Assembly: GCF_051020765.1 (NCBI RefSeq)
Contig: NC_134932.1
Span: forward strand, 11,036,001-11,100,000
Direction of reading: 5' to 3'
From: Lasioglossum baleicum
Taxonomy: Eukaryota > Arthropoda > Insecta > Hymenoptera > Halictidae
Length of the DNA stretch: 64,000 bases
The notes under the pieces: model-generated
The model's database searches: none
Seen by the model: only the letters and a program-made list of their open reading frames with translations
What the model was told of the DNA's origin: nothing
Made by a program: the position numbers and the translations under genes
Part shown: in pieces, positions 48,540 through 61,700 of the stretch
How the letters are laid out: each line of letters starts with the position of its first letter
Position numbering within the stretch: position 1 is the stretch's first letter

Positions 48540-48970
48540 GCTGGAACGAGATAGAGTAGGTGAGAGAGGGAGAGAGTAAGAGTGTGTCCTCTGCGCGCAG
48601 GGGGAATTTTGTCAGTCTCTATTATCGACCGACACGGAAACACGAGCGCGTAGGCGGACTGCGAAGCTACGTCGTTCGGGAAACGTTGTGTCCAAGAGAG
48701 AATCAGAGAGGAAGAGAGACAGAGGGAGAGAGAGGGAGAGAGAGAGAGAGAGCGCAAAAAAAGAGGGAGCTGAGATGTTCGATCCTTATTCCGGTCGACG
48801 ATGCAGCTACGAGCAGATAGATAAATGGTCGCGATAAAACCGCACCCTCGGAATTATTTGTATCGGATTTACGAGCGAGTTTTCGTCGACCGCGTTTCTT
48901 CTAGCCCCGAGACGCACAGCTAGACTGAAAACCGGGCATTATCCGTTTAGCGGGCCCCCGAAGATGGCGG
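48540..48970. promoter_or_regulatory. GAGA cluster plus Pho/YY1 site (PRE-like)
   Basis: GAGAG runs at 48560-48575 and 48700-48753 are followed by AAGATGGCGGCT at 48961, a strong Pho/YY1-type match (GCCATCTT reversed). The site is the same 12-mer as at 2957-2968. In Drosophila, Polycomb response elements combine GAGAG and GCCAT sites, so this is a candidate PRE; function is inferred from motifs alone. Confidence 0.35.
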
Positions 48971-51500
48971 CTGATCGCCTTGAACTCAATAACGTCGGCT
49001 ACGAGGCGGAATGAACTTGGTTGACCTTAAATTGCCGGTTAAATATATGCAGATAGAACGGAGGCAGGTTCTCGACCGCTGAACTAGGCCACGGAGCGAC
49101 CAGCGACGACCGTTTCCTCTGGATCGTTGCCGTTGATTGATAAATTGACGGGGATCCTCTTACTTCGACCACGATCCACCTCTCGCCGAAGACGTTCGAA
49201 CGTGGAACAGCTCGGGAGCTCGTTGAAAATGAATAAACACGGTAAAACCTATATTGTGACATCAATTTTCCACCCCTCAGAAATACCCTGCAGAAAGAAT
49301 CTAATTCATCTACAAAAATGACGAAAAAAAATTCCGTACACAACAATGGCAGAAATATATTTTGCTTCCAAGGTCATCTCGAATAGAAATAGTGTGAATG
49401 GTAGTCGCTGAGTTTTCTGGACGAGACACATTTCACCAGGGGTGTATCAACTCGAAATCTCTCTGGTCCGCTTCTCCCGCAAAAAGAAGGGTACGATTCG
49501 TGCTTTACACCAGGGGCAGGGCAGTTATCTCGGACAAGTATATCCCAGGCACGGCCATAACCTTTTCCTACGCTGCTCGGGGAGGTTACGATCGACCCAC
49601 GATCGGCCCGATTCGATGGAGCGATAATGTCCCGGCCAATATGTACATCCTGGCTTGTCGATTCGCAGGGCACGGCCCTGGGCAAACACATTTCCGAAGG
49701 TTAAACACCTCGCGGCTGTAAATTCCGAAATATCCGGAGGATCCCGGAAGCGGCAGCCTCCTCCGAAGGAAGTATACCTCGTGGATGAGGAAAACGCGGG
49801 GATGGCAAAGGGAGAGAGCACAGCGGGGTGCGTAACAGGGACTAATGTCGTAAAGCCGCAACGTGCTCTGATTAAACATTATGTGGGTCCTAACGTTTCT
49901 CACCGCGGTGATGGCCACTTCTGCTTTCAACGTCGCCTACCGCCGCGCACGATCTTATCCCTTCAATTGCTTCTTTCAATAAGGGACCCCGCCGCCTACT
50001 TCTTCGTTCCCCCTACTCCGCGAACTTGCTTAGGCCTTTCTCTATCTATGGCTCGTCTAATTAGTATGGATTAGGCGTGGTGCGATGGGTGTTCGCCGGC
50101 TGGCGCCACGCACCCCGGGGATCTACGATTCGAACGCACGTATCGCACGATCGGACAGTTACTGGCCGGGAATGCGAAACGAGTACGAGCTTATGCTAAA
50201 CATCGTCGCTTGGCAGAGGATCGCAAAGTGGCAGACTTCGTGTAGACCGAGTGTAGACTGAACGCAGACTGATACTTCGACGGGGTCGAGTATGTTTCAC
50301 TTTTGTTGGAGTTCGAGAGTTGTTACAATGGAAATGGCTATGTTGCACGTTCTGATGACGTTTCTGGAAGGATTTATTTTTATCCTTGTTCTTCCAATTT
50401 TATATTTGTTGCACGACATGTGTACTACTGCTGTGTACATCTAGCAAATTTCTCGTGGGAAGTATAGAGATGTCATTAAAACATGAACGTACCGTAAATA
50501 AACATTCTATCTAAATGTACAATGTAAAAATTCGTTCTAAATGTGCGAAGTTAAGCAGCAATCAAACGCCTATCCAGTAAACAGCAGGAAACCCGGCAGT
50601 GTGGTTAATCACCAGGCCTTCGAGCGCCTCAAATCATCCCTCAACTAAAAATGTCCCTAATCGCCGATTCACCTTCACCAGAAGCCGGTCCACATTTCCG
50701 TTTAGAGTCCCCAGTAAAAACGTTTACGGCCCCAGGCCGGCCGGGTCGAAAATACAGCCCGTTCCCGTGTACTTTCGAGCGTTTTAAATAACAATTGTAC
50801 CCGGTCGCAGTCAGTGGCCAGCATAAAGTCTCTCGCGATTTCGCTCCGTTGACGAGAGCCATAATCTCGTGCGACGTGTCGGTTGACATACACCTTTTCT
50901 CTTTCGGACCTCTCCCGGTATCTTTTTCGGAAGCGGTGGTACATAGCCTGGCGCGTCGGATGTTCTAAATTGCTTGGCCACGACTTTTATTAGCGGAAAG
51001 AGACAACCGGCGGCATTTGCATGTAATGGTGCGCGGCGAGGGTGGGTTTTCGGCCAGCCCCGACGAAGAATGTCGGAAAATATGAGCAAAGGGGGTTGCT
51101 GGAAGGGGCGCGGAAAGACGGCGAGGCAGGGAATGTAAGGGCGTAATTAGAGTTTTAGGGGTGCCACGGGGTGGTGGAGACTCGCCCCCGTTCGCTATGG
51201 GGGCCTGCGGATGGTACATAGTACGGGACCTGCTATGAGGGTTGCACGCCTCCCTTACGAGGGGCGGAATGTCTGCCAACGGCGTTCTAATACGTCATTC
51301 TTTATTGCAAAATTAAAATTTAATCCAGGACCCCAGCGAACGCACCGCCGGAGACTCTCACATTCGTATTAATGGAGAGACTCAAGTGGCTTGATGAATA
51401 CTCATTTATTTATAAAGAAATTTTATTTATTACAATGATGAAGTTCATTCTTTGCTTTAGTACTAGAGGTGTCCTGAAAGTTAGTTCTAGTACTGGCTAC
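48971..51500. other. Intron 2 DNA, no gene recognised
   Basis: Mostly CpG-rich with overlapping short open frames on both strands and no conserved domain. It turns AT-rich from 51,300, leading into the foldback repeat. Confidence 0.35.
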
Positions 51501-51926
51501 ATAATAATTATTTAAATAAAAATAAAGTTTTAAAAAATACCACGTTTTTAAAACGGACTAAAAAGTATAAAATAATTTTTCCTAGCCCCATACAGATAGT
51601 CCTGACAATTTGTGATTGTGAATTTTTAATAGCTATGAAAATACTTGTAACATTTAAAACGAAAAACGTGGGGCGCGAGATAATAGTAAGGCGTGTAGAG
51701 AGTAGCTGCCGTTTAAATCTTTTTCGTTTTAAATCTTACAAGTATTTTTATAGCGATTAAAAATTCACAATCACAAATTTTCAGGACTATCTGTATGGGG
51801 TTAGGAATCTGTATGGGATTAGGAACCTGTATGGGGCTAGGAAAAATTATTTTATATAATACTTTTTAGTACGTTTTAAAAACGGGGAATTTTTAAAAAA
51901 TTTGGTTTTATTTAAATAATTATTTT
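51501..51926. repeat. Large foldback (inverted repeat, arms about 170-215 bp)
   Basis: The left arm (51501-51670) and right arm (51712-51926) are near-complete reverse complements. Both contain AATAATTATTTAAATAAA, ACTAAAAAGTAT, TTTTTCCTAGCCCCATACAG, CACAAATT-type and AAATACTTGTAA blocks. The ~45-bp loop is GC-rich. The right arm has a local triplication of GTATGGG-TTAGGA (51795-51842) absent from the left. The transposon class is uncertain; no coding sequence is present. Confidence 0.85.
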
Positions 51927-53226
51927 CTGCTTTTAGTCTTGTGTGTGTGAAATTTTTCAATCGATTTTAAACATTTTGATGAGATTATAACAGAGACATG
52001 TAGTAAATTTCAGACGGTATAGCGAATGCGTCATATCGAAAACAAACGCCGTGGTAAAATGTCGTAGATAAATGTTCGACGGAGAATCTCGGTGTAATGG
52101 TTCTTTCGCTTGGTAAGCAAACATTATAGTAGAATAATATGTAGTAACTTTTTAAACACCGCATGGATCTCGAACGCACACTGGAGTGGGAATGAGTCAG
52201 AGTGCGAACGCGTAGTGGAGTAGGGAGCGCTATCGCGCGGAGTGGGGTCGCTGAACGCGATCGCGTACTACCGAGCGACGCGCGGGGAGCTGTAACGGTT
52301 ACATTTTTGAAAGTTTATATCTCCTAAACGCATAGACTTTTTTAAATTGTTTTTTTAAATATTGCATTGTCATCCAGTTCTGAGCTATGTTTAAAATTTC
52401 AAGTCTCTACCTCATCGGGAAGTTAGTTCAAAATCAATTGCAAAATTTGTACCGAACAGACAGACGGACAGACAAGAAAGCAAGCTAATAAAAATGTGGT
52501 AAAAAGGATCAAATCTTGTCTTACTTTCGTTTAAGACACTTACTTAAAAATTGACTGTTCCAAACCGACCTAATCGATATTAAAATTGATTCTGAACAAA
52601 TGGGAGTGGCTCCAACAATTTGATCAGTCATTGTAGAACATTTTACACGACAGGGTGTTCGCATAACGGAGGTGCGAACGTATTTTCAGATTGGCGTGTT
52701 GCCGACCGGTTTATTTTTGCGAGTCCCACCCGGCAACCCCGCGATACTCTGCCGAGAATTATGCGTGCACCGTGACACGTAATTAGCACCGTGCACTCTT
52801 ACCGCGGTAAAAAACGGCCGGCAGGCCGGATAAATACGCGGATAGTATTTTCGGTGTTATTTAGAACGTCGAACATGAGGGGGCCGTTTGCGAGACTCGT
52901 CTTGCGCTCCGCTGGTTTCGATCCGCATCGTTACGCCGGAATTATGCTCTCGCGAGCGAATATTTGGGACACCCTTCGTTCTTTCGATTAATGAGTCCCT
53001 CGCCCAGCAAGTGTTTGTCGCCGGGGATCTCCTTGCCCGATGGAGGAACTTTGCCGGCCCTTTTACATCGTAGACTCCGTTAAAACTTTAACTTTTAATA
53101 TCTTGGGAGCTGGCTCGCCGCGAGAGCTCCGTTATGAGACTCCCGAAAAATAAATACGTCAAGAAGTTTGCTTGTACGGGCACTCGCTGGTAATACAAAT
53201 CCTGATTTGCGGAGAAAAAGCGGTGG
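51927..53226. other. Repeat-like flank then CpG-rich intron DNA
   Basis: A likely old transposon segment spans ~52310-52520. It has TATCTCCTAAACGCATAG, CATCGGGAAGTTAGTTC and a run of CAGACAGACGGACAGACAAG before TAATAAAA, all typical of dispersed arthropod repeats. I could not define its ends. The rest (52640-53226) is ordinary CpG-rich intron sequence. Confidence 0.45.
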
Positions 53227-53234
53227 AATGGAGC

Positions 53235-53759
53235 CAGCGTTGGGCTAAAATTTGGACATAAATTTATTTAATAATTGGCACGTAACATTGACGAATAAAT
53301 TTCTACCTCAATCGTTAATCGCAATTAGCAATTACACTCCGACTTTAGTCGTTAATTGCGGTTAACGATTACGTTCTTTTCAATTGTAATCGTCAATCGC
53401 ATAATTGATTGATGATTAACTACTGAAACTTCGAAACTAAGTACGGAATTTTTGTTGAGAAACTGAGTTTTTGTTGAAATATACATATAATATTTCTGTC
53501 AAATCTCCATCTCCGCTCTCTGGCTCCCTCTCTCTCTTTATTAGAATTTATGGATAGACCGTGTGGTGATTAATTTAAACAATCGATTAAATCAGTCTCT
53601 CTCCGATTTTTCAATGATTCCTTTTTTCAATCAACGATTGACGATTAACTTCGTCAATCGATTAAATCAATCGTCCATTTTTCAATGATTACCTATTTAA
53701 TCGTACACATTAATCAATCAATCATGGTTGAAATTTTCATTGATTAATGCCCAACGCTG
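53235..53759. mobile_element. hAT MITE (525 bp) packed with homeodomain-type motifs
   Basis: The left end is CAGCGTTGGGC and the right end GCCCAACGCTG. The target duplication AATGGAGC is perfect at 53227-53234 and 53760-53767. The interior is built of diverged repeats of TTAATCG, CGATTAA and TGATTGAT-like strings. A ~75-bp direct duplication is visible, with CAATCGATTAAATCA at 53580-53594 and 53655-53669, each followed by TTTTTCAATGATT. No coding sequence. Confidence 0.92.
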
Positions 53760-53767
53760 AATGGAGC

Positions 53768-56700
53768 TCCGGCAAATGAATGCACACGTCACGAACTTTC
53801 TAGAACTTAAACTATAGAATTGAAAGGAGGGAACAGAAGTTATATTTCATGGACCCGGTACGTCTCACTCGGCCGAACAGCGGTATGGGATCGTGATTAA
53901 AAATAATCGTGGAGTAACAGCAGCCGCTCAGGTTAATTACAAATGCGTGTAGCGACAAACTGGGGGCGCACGAGCGTTTCCCAGCGTCGAAGTAACAGGG
54001 TTTCGTATTCGGCGAAGATTTATTGGAATGGCTGCGGGACATCGACGATTTGTCGGCTTTATGCTGTTTCCAGCTACGCTGGCAACTCGGTCGTTACAGT
54101 GATGCAATTTACGCGCGCTGCTATTGCATTCGCATTATCGCGCACTGTTTCACCGCGTTTAACGCTTCGCCGGGAGGGAACGAGAGGGAAGAATGCCACG
54201 AGAATTCTTTCTCACGTGCTCTTTCGCTTGATACGCAGTTCTGGGGAATTCCGGTTGATATGTGCTATCGAAATCCAAGCCTGTTCTACTTTTCTACACT
54301 TTATTCATATCTTCATCCGCTGTGAACGACGCTTGAATTCTCTGTAACCGGACACTTTGGAGGGTAAGGTTAATTTTTGCGTTTAATCACAGAAAAGGTG
54401 TCAGCCAGGAGACGATGCACAATCAAACAAGAACGATTCGTCGTTATATAAACTGCGTGTAGCCGGCCACTTCCTCGAAATGGCCCATTACTCGGGAGTA
54501 AATCCGGCCAAGTGGCTGCCAATACAGAAGATTAACTTCTGCTAGCAGGGTATACACATCAGCGTATCCAGGCGTCCATAAAATCTCAAGAGTCGGCTCG
54601 CGGGACTGGCATAACCCCTCGATCATTTACATATCGCTTCCCGTTTTGCCGAACGAAGAAACCCAATCCAATTCGTCCCCCTCTAAAACAAAACAATTCC
54701 TGCCTAAAACAAAAGAAAAGAAGGAAAGGCAACAATACGGATCATCTTTCTCCTAAGCATGTTCGTTGACCAGAAGAGACAAAGAATCCTTTTTTCGGGA
54801 ATCGGGCATGGCCCTCTTATAAATTTCGCTCCCCAAGGTGACTCTACAATTTCGTGGGAGATTAGAGCCGCTATTGGCCGGTTAGGCGGGGGTGGAGGAA
54901 ACATAGCTGCACAGTCGTCGGCCGCCATGTAGATGCGATTCCACACACCGTGAAAGGCACCGCCATGTCGCGCGCATCTGGGCAGACCCGATCTCCCCCG
55001 CACACCATTCCTGCGTTATGCGCTCTCTCGTGTTCGCGTACGTGTGTGTGCGCGCGCGTCGTGTTCCTATCGGATGGAGGATGGTGTGCGTTGGGCAGAT
55101 ACACGCCAGATAATGGGAGGCACCCCTTATGGATGACGTTTGGGCTCCACCGGGAACAATGGAGCGAACTTCCCCCTCTCACCATCCATCCTTGTCGGAA
55201 TCCTTTATTACCACCCGGTATATATACGAACGCTGTACCCTCATATATATGACCACCCTTCTTCCCCTCTTCTCCCACTCTGCGCTATACCTGTGTGTGT
55301 GTGAGCGCGCAGGATTCTGTATACGTGAATGCTTTGTCTACAAGTGCGCTTTGGCTGCGCATGTCTATGGTTTGACCAAGTGTATATGGTTTGTCTGCAG
55401 TACGTATGTCTCGTCCAAGCGTGCATGTCTGTGTCCTGGCCCACAGATCGCCCACAACCCACACCGACCCGCAAACCTGTCCAACCAACCAGGATTTAAG
55501 CCCATTGGTTCCCCGTGATGGAAGCTATGCGTGCCCACGCACACTATGATGTCCGTGATGAAGAAATGTGTGAGCACCTGTGCACTCGTTCCGATACTCT
55601 AAGCCCCTTGTTTTTTCGATGCGTCTTAGGCTAAGGGAGGGGATTAAAGACACCCACGTCGAGATGGAGCCGACAATTCCCCTCGGGAATGTCTTCTTAC
55701 CGAGCACAAGGGATGCGGCACCGACAAGCCCCTCCATGAATCACTTTGTTATCGCCTGATTTTTCATCGTGGATTGCCTTTCAGATGTCCTGGCACCAGC
55801 GTTTCCTCCGGGGCGTGCGGCTGATTGTCAAGCATCTTGTAGTAGACATTCTGTAATTTTCGCACGCTGCGTAGATTTTGTAGATTTTTTACACTTTGCA
55901 CATTTTGGACATTTGAGAACTAAATTCCGAATAAGGGTTGAAAATAACATCCCGGGCTAGAAGAGTGAATCAGCGTTTAGGCAAGCGAAGAGCCAGATGG
56001 ATGGTTCCACTTTCGCAAGATTGCATTCGTTTCTTTTGTCCTATTCCCTCCCATAAATAGCTCGACTGTGCCCAGGACCGTGAACGAGAAATCTCACCGG
56101 TGTCGATGACGCGAATATTCCTGCGACACCGGGCAGCTCCCAAGAAATATCCTTTATCGCCGCCCACGCGTTTTCGAGCGGCGCGCGCTCTCAGATATGT
56201 AGATCGCCGCCATTATTCATGCGTGCTGCCATTTTTTGAACGCAACATGGTTGCGCGTCTAGGATCCGGAACAGGAACGACAGGTTCCATGAATAGATAA
56301 GCTGAGTACGCGACGCCGATGACGTTGATCCTTGCGCCTTGTCCGTGTAACATTTTTTTTGCACGTTTTGTTCATTCCACATCGGTCGTTGTAATGAAAT
56401 TTTTGCGTTCGAGTAACCTATCGAGACACGATCTTGAAGTTCTTGAAATCTCTTATTAATTTTTGTACGTGATGCAACGGAAAGTTGACGAAATTTCTGA
56501 ACAGCCAATTGAAACGTCTCTGAAACCATTGAAAATATTTTTTTGAAATCGTCGTGTTTATCTCGAACTCCTCGTGGAACGAGTCATTCGCCTAATCCGG
56601 GAACGAGCGAAGGACACTCTCAGACTGAGACGCAAATATTAGACCGGAAACGTTAATAGAGGGTACGCCGAGTGCTTTGAACCGGACGTCCGAAAACTGC

Positions 56701-58131
56701 GACGTTTCGGCTGACATTGAACCTGCATCAGACGGAGTTAATGAGTTCAAGGTTCCGCACGCTCGAGACTGTGCTACAAGCCACCATACAAAATTGGTTT
56801 AATCCAGACCGCTAAAAAAGCGAAGGATATTCCTTGAGTTGAGAAACAACTGGAAACCTAAGCGTACACTTTCGAGAAGCAACGTCTCGGCTTATCACAG
56901 AAGGGGGCCACGAGAGGGCCCCGAAAAGTCTCGCTTGAACAGTTAATCACGTCCGGGGGCCTTCTAAAAACAGCCGTCGGTCATGCGACGGCTAATGTAT
57001 TCGGCTACGTGACATCATATAGCAGAAATGCCAGTCGGTCGTCGTTCGAGGAATTCCATAGACAATGGACACCGAAGACGAAGGAACTAAAAAGCAAAAG
57101 AGAGAGAGAGAGAGGGGGAAACCTACTCTCCATGAACGAAAAAGCGTCGTGCTAGCTCTCGCGGACGCTCGCAAATCGCGTCCCCGAAGACGCTGGGCGT
57201 CCCTCTTTGTTCGGATACCCGGCGGATCCATTCATAAATATCTCAAAACGGCTTAATTTCGTGGCGCTGCGGGCGAATAAAATCTCCGGCCGGTGAAAAA
57301 TGTGGACAGCTCCTCGCGAGCTGGGAGGACGTCGAGGATAGGGGGCTAGAGGGGTCCAGGACGCAGAAGATACGGCCCAGCGACGACCCACGAATCGCTT
57401 GATCGCCGTCTCAGGTCACCGCAGAGAGACTTCGGGCTAGGAACAGCTCCGAACGAGAAACTCTCGAGCGCGCGAGAGAACGAGATAGAAACTGTCCCGG
57501 AGAAATGTTCACGATAACTCCGACACGACGACCATTCTCTGTCTTTTGAGCACCGGGCCCCCGCTACTGCCCTCCCCATGTCCTTTCTCCGGGAGATTCC
57601 AGGACCCACTCCCGCGATTTATCTGGCTAATCCCTCGCACTTTTCGTGGCCGACTTGCTGCCTCTCGTTGGTGCAGGTAGTCTAGGTTACTTCGCGGTGA
57701 TTGGATGCTCTCCGGGCCCGAGCGGGCTCGGGACTGCTGGGAGTTTCTTCGGACTTCGGGAACGCCATACTGGATCGCTGACTCAGAGAATGTTGGGCCC
57801 GAGTGATTTGTACACTGGATAGTGTTTGTGGAGCATGTGTTTGCTGGAGTTGTTGTTCGTTGGATAGTAGAGATTCATTTTTAGAAGCGGGTTGTTGTTT
57901 GTATGATTCTTTCAATTATCGATCGTATAGAAACGCGGCCCGGATTACAATTTCCGATCAAACAGAGAGAAAGAGAGAGCACACCTGGCAGCTCATACGG
58001 GGAACGAGATACATTTATGTTAATTTCATGCGGGGCGTTGATCGCGGATAATTGTAATTGGTACGCGAAAGGGCCAGCGATTAAATCTGCCTGTGAATTT
58101 GACCGTGACGGAGCTGCTCGTGTAAAACGAG
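53768..58131. other. Intron 2 DNA, no gene recognised
   Basis: CpG-rich with GT/CA-rich patches (55030-55060, 55295-55315) and a GA run at 57095-57118. Two Pho-type sites at 56209 and 56228 are listed separately. Open frames up to ~139 codons lack recognisable domains. Confidence 0.35.
56205..56240 (+). promoter_or_regulatory. Paired Pho/YY1-type sites
   Basis: GCCATTAT (56209) and GCCATTTT (56228) both fit GCCATHWY, in the same orientation and 19 bp apart (about two helical turns). A third, opposite-strand near match (ACATGGTT) follows. The nearest GAGAG-rich DNA is more than 800 bp away, so the PRE case is weaker here. Confidence 0.3.
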
Positions 58132-58139
58132 CCTTCTAT

Positions 58140-58696
58140 CAGAGCTGGGGAAAATAGTGTTTTAAATAGTAAATAGTAAATAGTAAATAGTAAATAGTCC
58201 TATTTATTTTAAAGCATGTGTACAACTTTGAGAATAAAATATTTTATTTGATGCAGTAATTTTTGAAAATAAAATAATTTATTTGAGGCAGTAATTTTTT
58301 TGAAAATAGTATTTTACTTGAAGACTATTGAAAATATTTGTATTTTGTCTTTATTTTCAATTTCAATTTTAAATATTATTGCTGAGAATAATGGTTCGAA
58401 TTCAATACATTTATGATTGTAAATCATTTCTTAACGATAAGATAGACTGTATGTTTATGCGGTTTCTCTATATTTTATTTCGTTGTTCAGATTGTTAAAA
58501 TAGAAATATTTTATTTCGTGGATCAAATTATTGAAACAGAAATATTTTATTTTGAGGTTCAGGTTGTTAAAATAGAAATATTTTATTTTCGAAATTCAAT
58601 ATCTTATTTAAAATACTATTTTATTTAAGCAAAATAAAATATGAAATATTAAATAGTATTTCAAATATTTTTTTCGCCAAATAATCCCCACCTCTG
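58140..58696. mobile_element. hAT MITE (557 bp) with perfect 8-bp target duplication
   Basis: The ends are CAGAGCTGGGGA and TCCCCACCTCTG. The target duplication CCTTCTAT is perfect at 58132-58139 and 58697-58704. Interior repeats include AAATAGT in tandem (58164-58197) and a 36-bp unit in three copies starting at 58488, 58524 and 58560, each with AGAAATATTTTATTT. AT-rich and non-coding. Confidence 0.93.
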
Positions 58697-58704
58697 CCTT
58701 CTAT

Positions 58705-61700
58705 CGATCGTTACGCGATCGTATATGTATACGCATACGTGTTACAAATCGATCGTAGGAAGTAGAAATTGGATGAAAGTGTATTTCTCCTTCCAATTAT
58801 TTTAACAAGACGGAAATAACGTAGTATCATTCTGGAGTTCTTCTATCTTTTTAAAAGTTGTGTCGAATAAAAATGGGACTCCCGGCAAAATATCGAGATT
58901 TATCGGCACCAGATGCGTGCGGGCAGGTCCCGTTGGTCGACCGCGGAGCAGTGCAATTACCGTAGCGTTTATGGCAACCTGAGGAATTCCGACGCACCCC
59001 TAATGGATCCCGATCTCATTACGTTCGGGGCCTAGATCGGCCGAACCGCGAATTACGCTTGCTCCGAGTGAGTCACGCGTATTTATCCCGCGAACACGCG
59101 GTTGCTTTTAGCGGATAGTTAAAAAGGAACAGACTGAACCACAGAGAAAAAGAGAATGAGAGAGAGACTATGGTGTAAAAAGGGAGCAAATGGAGCAGGA
59201 GACGGATATATGGTAACGGAGAAGCGGCGGTGTCGTCGGTGAATGAGACTTGTTACCGGCCGCGAACACGGTGCCGGCCGTGTTTTCGGTGAAATAATAA
59301 CTCAGGGACGCGTAAATAATGCCGAATAAAACCGACAAGGTAAGTGGCGAGCGTACGACGAATAAAACTCAGACTCGCGAATTTACCGGGCGATCGAAGC
59401 CGTTCCGGCTGTCAGTGGCCGTATCCCGTTTCCATTTCGAACCTGTGTATGCTCGAGAGCCACCGCCATGCCACCGCCGTCGCTCCTTTCATCGTGCGTC
59501 CGTGGCGTCGTTCTATTTCCAGCCGGTCGACTAAAGTGGACATAAAGTGTACACTATGTATCCACGTTTATATATTAATCGATTTACGTCACGCCTCTAT
59601 GCTCCTCGTATAAACACGTCAGAATTGCACTCGGGAAATTGGAAAATCCGCTGATTACCACCCCCACGACGCCTTCTGCTCACAGAGAGACCGACGCGCT
59701 TTTTAACTTCCCGTTACACGATTTATTTCACGGTTAATTCCTGCTCCGGAAGTATGAAAATGACTCTTCGGTTGATTTAACTTCAGTTCATTCTTTAGGG
59801 AAGTGAACTTTGACAATTTTTCCTGGTTTAATCGTGCAAGCTATGGGAATGATTTTTACGTAGAATGATTTTGTACACTCTCCCAAGTGCAACAGTATTT
59901 TATTTATTAACGTTATAGACGGCTAAACATGTTTAAAGAATTCTTAAACAGCGCGAGCTTCAATGCACTGCAAATCAATTTTGTCGGACATTTTTGAATT
60001 ATTATAAGCGCCAGTCCAACTCTTATTGTCACGATTTTCACAGTTGTATTTTCCCCGAGGAAAAAATGGATTTATTAAAGAATTTGTCATGCACTGTCTC
60101 GCGGGCTATGTTCGCTGTCAGTGTTTTGAAATTATTATTTCGAATCGGGAGCAAGAGATTAAGAGGAATTTACGAGGTGATGATTTTACAGTGGAATGAA
60201 TGGATTAGTATTTTTAGTAAATATTTGAGCAGTGTGTAAGAACGTCTGTGCAAATATCACGTGCTCTTCGTAGTGGCGGGAGCAGACTGGAAAATAAATA
60301 TTTTGGGTTGAAAATGAGATACTACTGGCCACATCAAAATATGATTTAATTTATTGTCTTTCGATCGACAACCTTCAAATAGAAATCTTTTTCGCTGAAT
60401 TCGGTCTGAAGAATGTTGAAAAGATGCTCTCGCACATGGCAATACATCATATTCTTTACCCCTCCTATGCTCCTCACAAATGGTGGCTCAAAAATTGAAG
60501 GATAATTTTCACTGTGGAAAATAGTGATATAGAACTGTAAACTACGAATTTAATTTGATTTAATGTAGACTGTGTATGTATGAATATGTATATACTTTAA
60601 TTTACCTCAGTACAGCAGAAATAGATCTCGGTTGAGATCTGAAATGCTTAAAATAAAAAAAACAGTGATAAAAAGAATGTTAGCATCATTGAGCTCCATT
60701 TAGAATTGCTGAAGAGAGAGAGAGTAGAAATAAAATATTGTAGAGTACCCAGAACAAAACAAATGAACTGATCTACCAAGAAGGGCAGAACAACCCTTAT
60801 TTTTACGAGTGAGTCGTTCGAACCGTGACGAAGAGGGTATTCAAGAGAAAAGGAGAGGAAAAAGTCGCATGTAACGAACAAAACAAAAGGCTGGCCAGTG
60901 GAGAGTGAAAAAGCGTTGACCGATAGCATGGAATCGCAGTGAGCATGATAACGGGTCTGCCGACCGGAGCGACTTAAAATGGCCGTTAAAATCGCGGTTA
61001 TTGTTTTCGGGCCGCGTTTCGTGCCTCGTTCAGAGGAACCGAAATCGCGCGGAGGCTCGAGGCACGAGGCGCGCGGTTGACGTTTAATCGCTCGCCTAGA
61101 TTTACGACAAGCTGCCCTATTGCCGATGCCATTGTGCCAGACACAGCTCCCTATCCTTCTCTCTCTGTCTCTCTTGAAAACGAAACGACTGTCCGGTCCA
61201 CTTGAACCGAACTTCCGTTCCGCTGTCCCTTTCGCCGACCCCTCATTTTCCGATTGTAAATCGTAATCGAGTTTACGTTCGCCGTCGACACTGTTGTTTT
61301 GACAACTACCATTCCCTCCGAACCGTGTAACATTATGATTTTTTTATGACTCCTAACGACCGAACAGTCTCCCTCTCTTTTACTGCGTTGCTTTTACATC
61401 TCTCTCTGTCTATCTCTCTATGTTCTTGCTCTCTTGGATTTCTCTTTCTGTTGCGTTTCTCCGCTTTAGGTATTTACACGCAGCGACAGTGAATCGCGTG
61501 CCCGCTTATGGTCGCTATACGGGCCCTGTGGCAGGAATCATTCGAGCAACGGGACGGAGGGGAAATGGACTGGTCGTTTGCGGTGCGAAGGGCGTAGTAA
61601 AGAGACTTTATATTTTGCGACACGTGGACCGAAACTCTTTGTCGGTAACCACCGCCAGCCCCATAATGCTCATTCTCGAACGGCCAGTACATCAATTGCT

